Of a DNA stretch of 23,589 nt, positions 22,127-23,589 are shown in pieces. The stretch lies in IMG/VR virus record IMGVR_UViG_3300044949_002123, positions 1-23,589 of that record; one strand, 5' to 3'. How positions within the stretch are numbered: the stretch's first letter is position 1; each line of letters begins with the position of its first letter. The notes under the pieces were generated by a model. The model was not told the origin of the DNA. It did no database searches and saw nothing but the letters and a program-made list of their open reading frames with translations. Source of the DNA: a virus. A program made the position numbers and the translations under genes.

Positions 22127-22897
22127 TTACATCAAGCCATCGGGCTTGTCAAAAGGATCCAGTCCATAATTGCACACCTTCTCAAAGGTTTCATATGCAT
22201 ATCCTTCTTCTTTCAAAGTCTTCAATACCAGTTCAAGTTCTTCCTGCGTGATGTGCGCCTGTGCGTGTGTGCCTGCGTGTGCGGGTGCGCCCGTGAGGCG
22301 TACATCGTGAAACACGATGCTTATTCCTTTATTTGCTTCTGCGGTGTCCTTGATATCATCAAGAACTTTTTGCATTTGACCATTCCGAATCGAAACTTCT
22401 TTCGGTATCTCGTCCTTGCTCATTCTGTTTGGGCTGAAATACATTCTTTCACCAGAATAGAAATGACTTTCGTTTCCTGGACGAACATAACAAAAAAGCG
22501 GTGACACCGCAGAATAAAGAGTTTCATCGAAGTGTGAGTATGGGAATGCAAAATGAGTTGGCTTAAATCCAGCCGATGCCATCTCTTCCATTGCGGGAAG
22601 AACCTCATCATCAATATATCGTTCTATATCATATCTGCGAGAATAAACCATAGCATCTTTATGGGATTTGCTGTGGCACCCGATAACATGCCCATCTTCT
22701 TTTAGTTCACGAAGCATTTGAATCTCGCTCACTTCAAGTAGATGAAAAGAATCGACATAAAAAACCGATTTTGCGCCATACTTCTTTAGCAGCCCACGGC
22801 ACGAATACCAATTTGACACCGAATGATCATCAAAAGAAAGATGAACATGTGGATACTTTATCGGTTCTTTCAGGAATGATCCGAATCTCTGCGCCAT
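22127..22897 (-). CDS. Polysaccharide deacetylase (CE4/NodB-like)
   Basis: A 256-residue NodB-fold protein. HLSFDDHS (19-26) holds the catalytic aspartate pair (motif 1). GCHSKSH (74-79, with H75 and H79) is the zinc-binding motif 2. HFAFPYSHFD (115-124) is motif 3 and VFHDV (195-199) the late histidine motif. The fold removes acetyl groups from GlcNAc polymers or peptidoglycan-type glycans. There is no signal peptide, so it acts in the cytoplasm or needs a lysis route. After VFHDV comes an Ala-His-rich stretch (APAHAGTHAQAHITQ), encoded by a GC-rich alternating tract at 22244-22300 and unusual for the family. The gene lies between gp43 and uvsX and starts inside the small membrane-peptide gene. 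Confidence 0.85.
   Translation of the reverse strand: MAQRFGSFLKEPIKYPHVHLSFDDHSVSNWYSCRGLLKKYGAKSVFYVDSFHLLEVSEIQMLRELKEDGHVIGCHSKSHKDAMVYSRRYDIERYIDDEVLPAMEEMASAGFKPTHFAFPYSHFDETLYSAVSPLFCYVRPGNESHFYSGERMYFSPNRMSKDEIPKEVSIRNGQMQKVLDDIKDTAEANKGISIVFHDVRLTGAPAHAGTHAQAHITQEELELVLKTLKEEGYAYETFEKVCNYGLDPFDKPDGLM
22244..22300. repeat. GC-rich alternating GTGCGT/GTGTGC tract in the deacetylase gene
   Basis: A 57-nt run of nearly alternating purine-pyrimidine sequence (units such as GTGCGTGTGTGC and TGCGTGTGCG) encodes the Ala-His-rich segment APAHAGTHAQAH of the deacetylase. A related GC-rich run, 8291-8333, lies in the gp41 tail; both contain TGCGCCCGTG. Confidence 0.6.
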
Positions 22898-23001
22898 TGA
22901 CGGTATTTAGGATTCATAACCATGACGGAAGAACAGATAAAAATGTAGCAGACTCCGACAAAGATGATCGGCGGCAAGAATGACTCAAGTAGTCTTATCA
23001 T
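22870..23001 (-). CDS. Small single-span membrane peptide, 43 aa
   Basis: Not recognised. Reading from ATG 23001 gives 43 codons ending at TGA 22870. Residues 9-28 (LPPIIFVGVCYIFICSSVMV) form one clear hydrophobic helix. It is flanked by a short N-terminus (MIRLLESF) and a positively charged C-terminus (KYRQWRRDSDH), which predicts a cytoplasmic C-terminus. The ATG overlaps the gp43 stop as ATGA, the same coupling used by many genes here, and the stop lies 28 nt inside the deacetylase gene. It fills what would otherwise be a 100-nt gap. It is too short for most gene callers. A role in the host inner membrane is likely but unknown. Confidence 0.55.
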   Translation of the reverse strand: MIRLLESFLPPIIFVGVCYIFICSSVMVMNPKYRQWRRDSDHS

Positions 23002-23589
23002 GAAAACAAACCCTCCAAAGAACTTTCTTCTTCTACCGACCAACCAACCGCATCTAGGATAGTTGTCAGCGGCTCAATAAATGACTTTTCGAATTGCTTT
23101 TCATGATCAATAAATGATTCAAGACCGAATTCTTCTGGGAAGGTGGCGGGGAATGATATCACCTTTTCTCTAACAGGGTTCGGTTCCTTCAATTCGACAT
23201 ATTTGATCTTTTCGCCGTTGCGAATCAGAGGATACTTCTTGGACAACCCCTTCTTCTTGATCCAATGGTTGTAGACCAATGCACCCTTTACATGCATCGG
23301 AGTGCCCTTCTTGTAGATGCTGGCAGCGTCCGCATAATCGTCCGTGCCGTTGCAGCCACGGGGGAAGGCGATGTCGTAGACAGGAAGGGTCAGGAACTCG
23401 CTGTGGAAGCCCTGAACGAAAGAGTGCAATGCCCCCTCGTCTGCTGTCAGGATCAACTTGATCGCCTCCTTGAGCCTTGTACGGACGATCTGTGGGGTCG
23501 ATGAACGGGCGGTTTCGATTCCCATAATCTTGAGATCGGGATCGTCCATGTAAACATTATCTTCCCCAAGATGGACGGCAAGCATGTAT
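22998..23589 (-). CDS. 43: DNA polymerase gp43 (family B), C-terminal part (5' end outside window)
   Basis: The last 197 or so codons of a T4-type family B polymerase; the reading frame is open to the right edge. LKIMGIETARSSTP (18-31 from the first Met in view) and the IAFPRGCNGTDDY block (72-84) are the conserved thumb-side elements. IYKKGTPMHVKGALVYNHW (89-107), FPATFPEEFGLESFIDHEKQ and the ILDAVGW segment also match the T4 and RB69 polymerase C-termini. The final SLEGLFS is the expected sliding-clamp (gp45) binding peptide. The catalytic palm is outside the window. The gene is followed by the 43-residue membrane peptide with an ATGA overlap. Confidence 0.92.
   Translation of the reverse strand, partial: YMLAVHLGEDNVYMDDPDLKIMGIETARSSTPQIVRTRLKEAIKLILTADEGALHSFVQGFHSEFLTLPVYDIAFPRGCNGTDDYADAASIYKKGTPMHVKGALVYNHWIKKKGLSKKYPLIRNGEKIKYVELKEPNPVREKVISFPATFPEEFGLESFIDHEKQFEKSFIEPLTTILDAVGWSVEEESSLEGLFS

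Noticed and set aside
22305-22323. Short hairpin CATCGTG-AAA-CACGATG in the deacetylase gene
   Set aside because: A 7-bp stem in coding sequence with no U-run. It encodes the conserved VFHDV motif, so it is probably incidental.
22904-22910. CTAAATA box just before the deacetylase start
   Set aside because: It lies 6 nt from the ATG, too close for a promoter with a leader, and falls inside the 43-codon membrane-peptide frame (codons CCT AAA TAC), which explains it better.
1-23589. CRISPR array, insertion sequence or integrase
   Set aside because: No regularly spaced repeats, no transposase or recombinase motifs, and no flanking direct repeats were seen at the borders of the sugar cluster by eye.

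Overview
This window looks like part of the genome of a T4-like (Straboviridae/Kyanoviridae-type) tailed phage. Every convincing gene lies on the minus strand. T4-type replication genes run in this order of transcription: gp43 DNA polymerase (C-terminal part, cut by the right edge), UvsX recombinase, gp41 helicase and gp61 primase (N-terminal part, cut by the left edge). Late-promoter-like TATAAATA and TAAATA boxes, overlapping start/stop codons and several families typical of marine T4-like phages support this. No photosynthesis or other host-diagnostic gene is present, so the host cannot be named.

Right part (about 20.5-23.6 kb): the gp43 end, a previously unlisted 43-codon membrane-peptide gene, a polysaccharide deacetylase, uvsX, and a conserved phage protein of unknown function. 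Middle (about 9.7-20.5 kb): an uninterrupted surface-sugar cluster of 14 genes. It encodes seven known or probable glycosyltransferases (beta-1,4-galactosyltransferase-like, GT10-like, DUF707-like, GT90-like and three less defined), UDP-galactopyranose mutase, two sugar-nucleotide epimerase/dehydratases, a sugar-phosphate nucleotidyltransferase, a HAD phosphatase/mutase, a methyltransferase and a small phosphodiesterase. The cluster sits between uvsX and gp41 and overlaps its replication neighbours at both ends. The genes could make UDP-Gal and UDP-Galf plus a 4-keto-6-deoxy sugar and assemble a branched, methylated glycan on the host envelope or on the virion.

Left part (0-8.3 kb): a tRNA-Ile(UAU), then a probable late region. 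It starts with a KxDG-type nucleotidyltransferase (ligase-like) protein coupled by an ATGA overlap to a 1081-residue protein. That protein fuses a HIGH-family nucleotidyltransferase, a RimK-like ATP-grasp ligase, a RimK-associated retropepsin-like protease and a basic C-terminal region. It is in turn coupled to a DUF5824-like protein. This three-gene cassette is the best candidate for an undescribed system. Next come a small protein behind a perfect TATAAATA box, a probable virion surface protein, three conserved unknown proteins and the primase.

There is no gene-free stretch over 300 bases. The longest, 247-413, holds a perfect 13-bp inverted repeat. All assignments come from reading the sequence; no database search was run.
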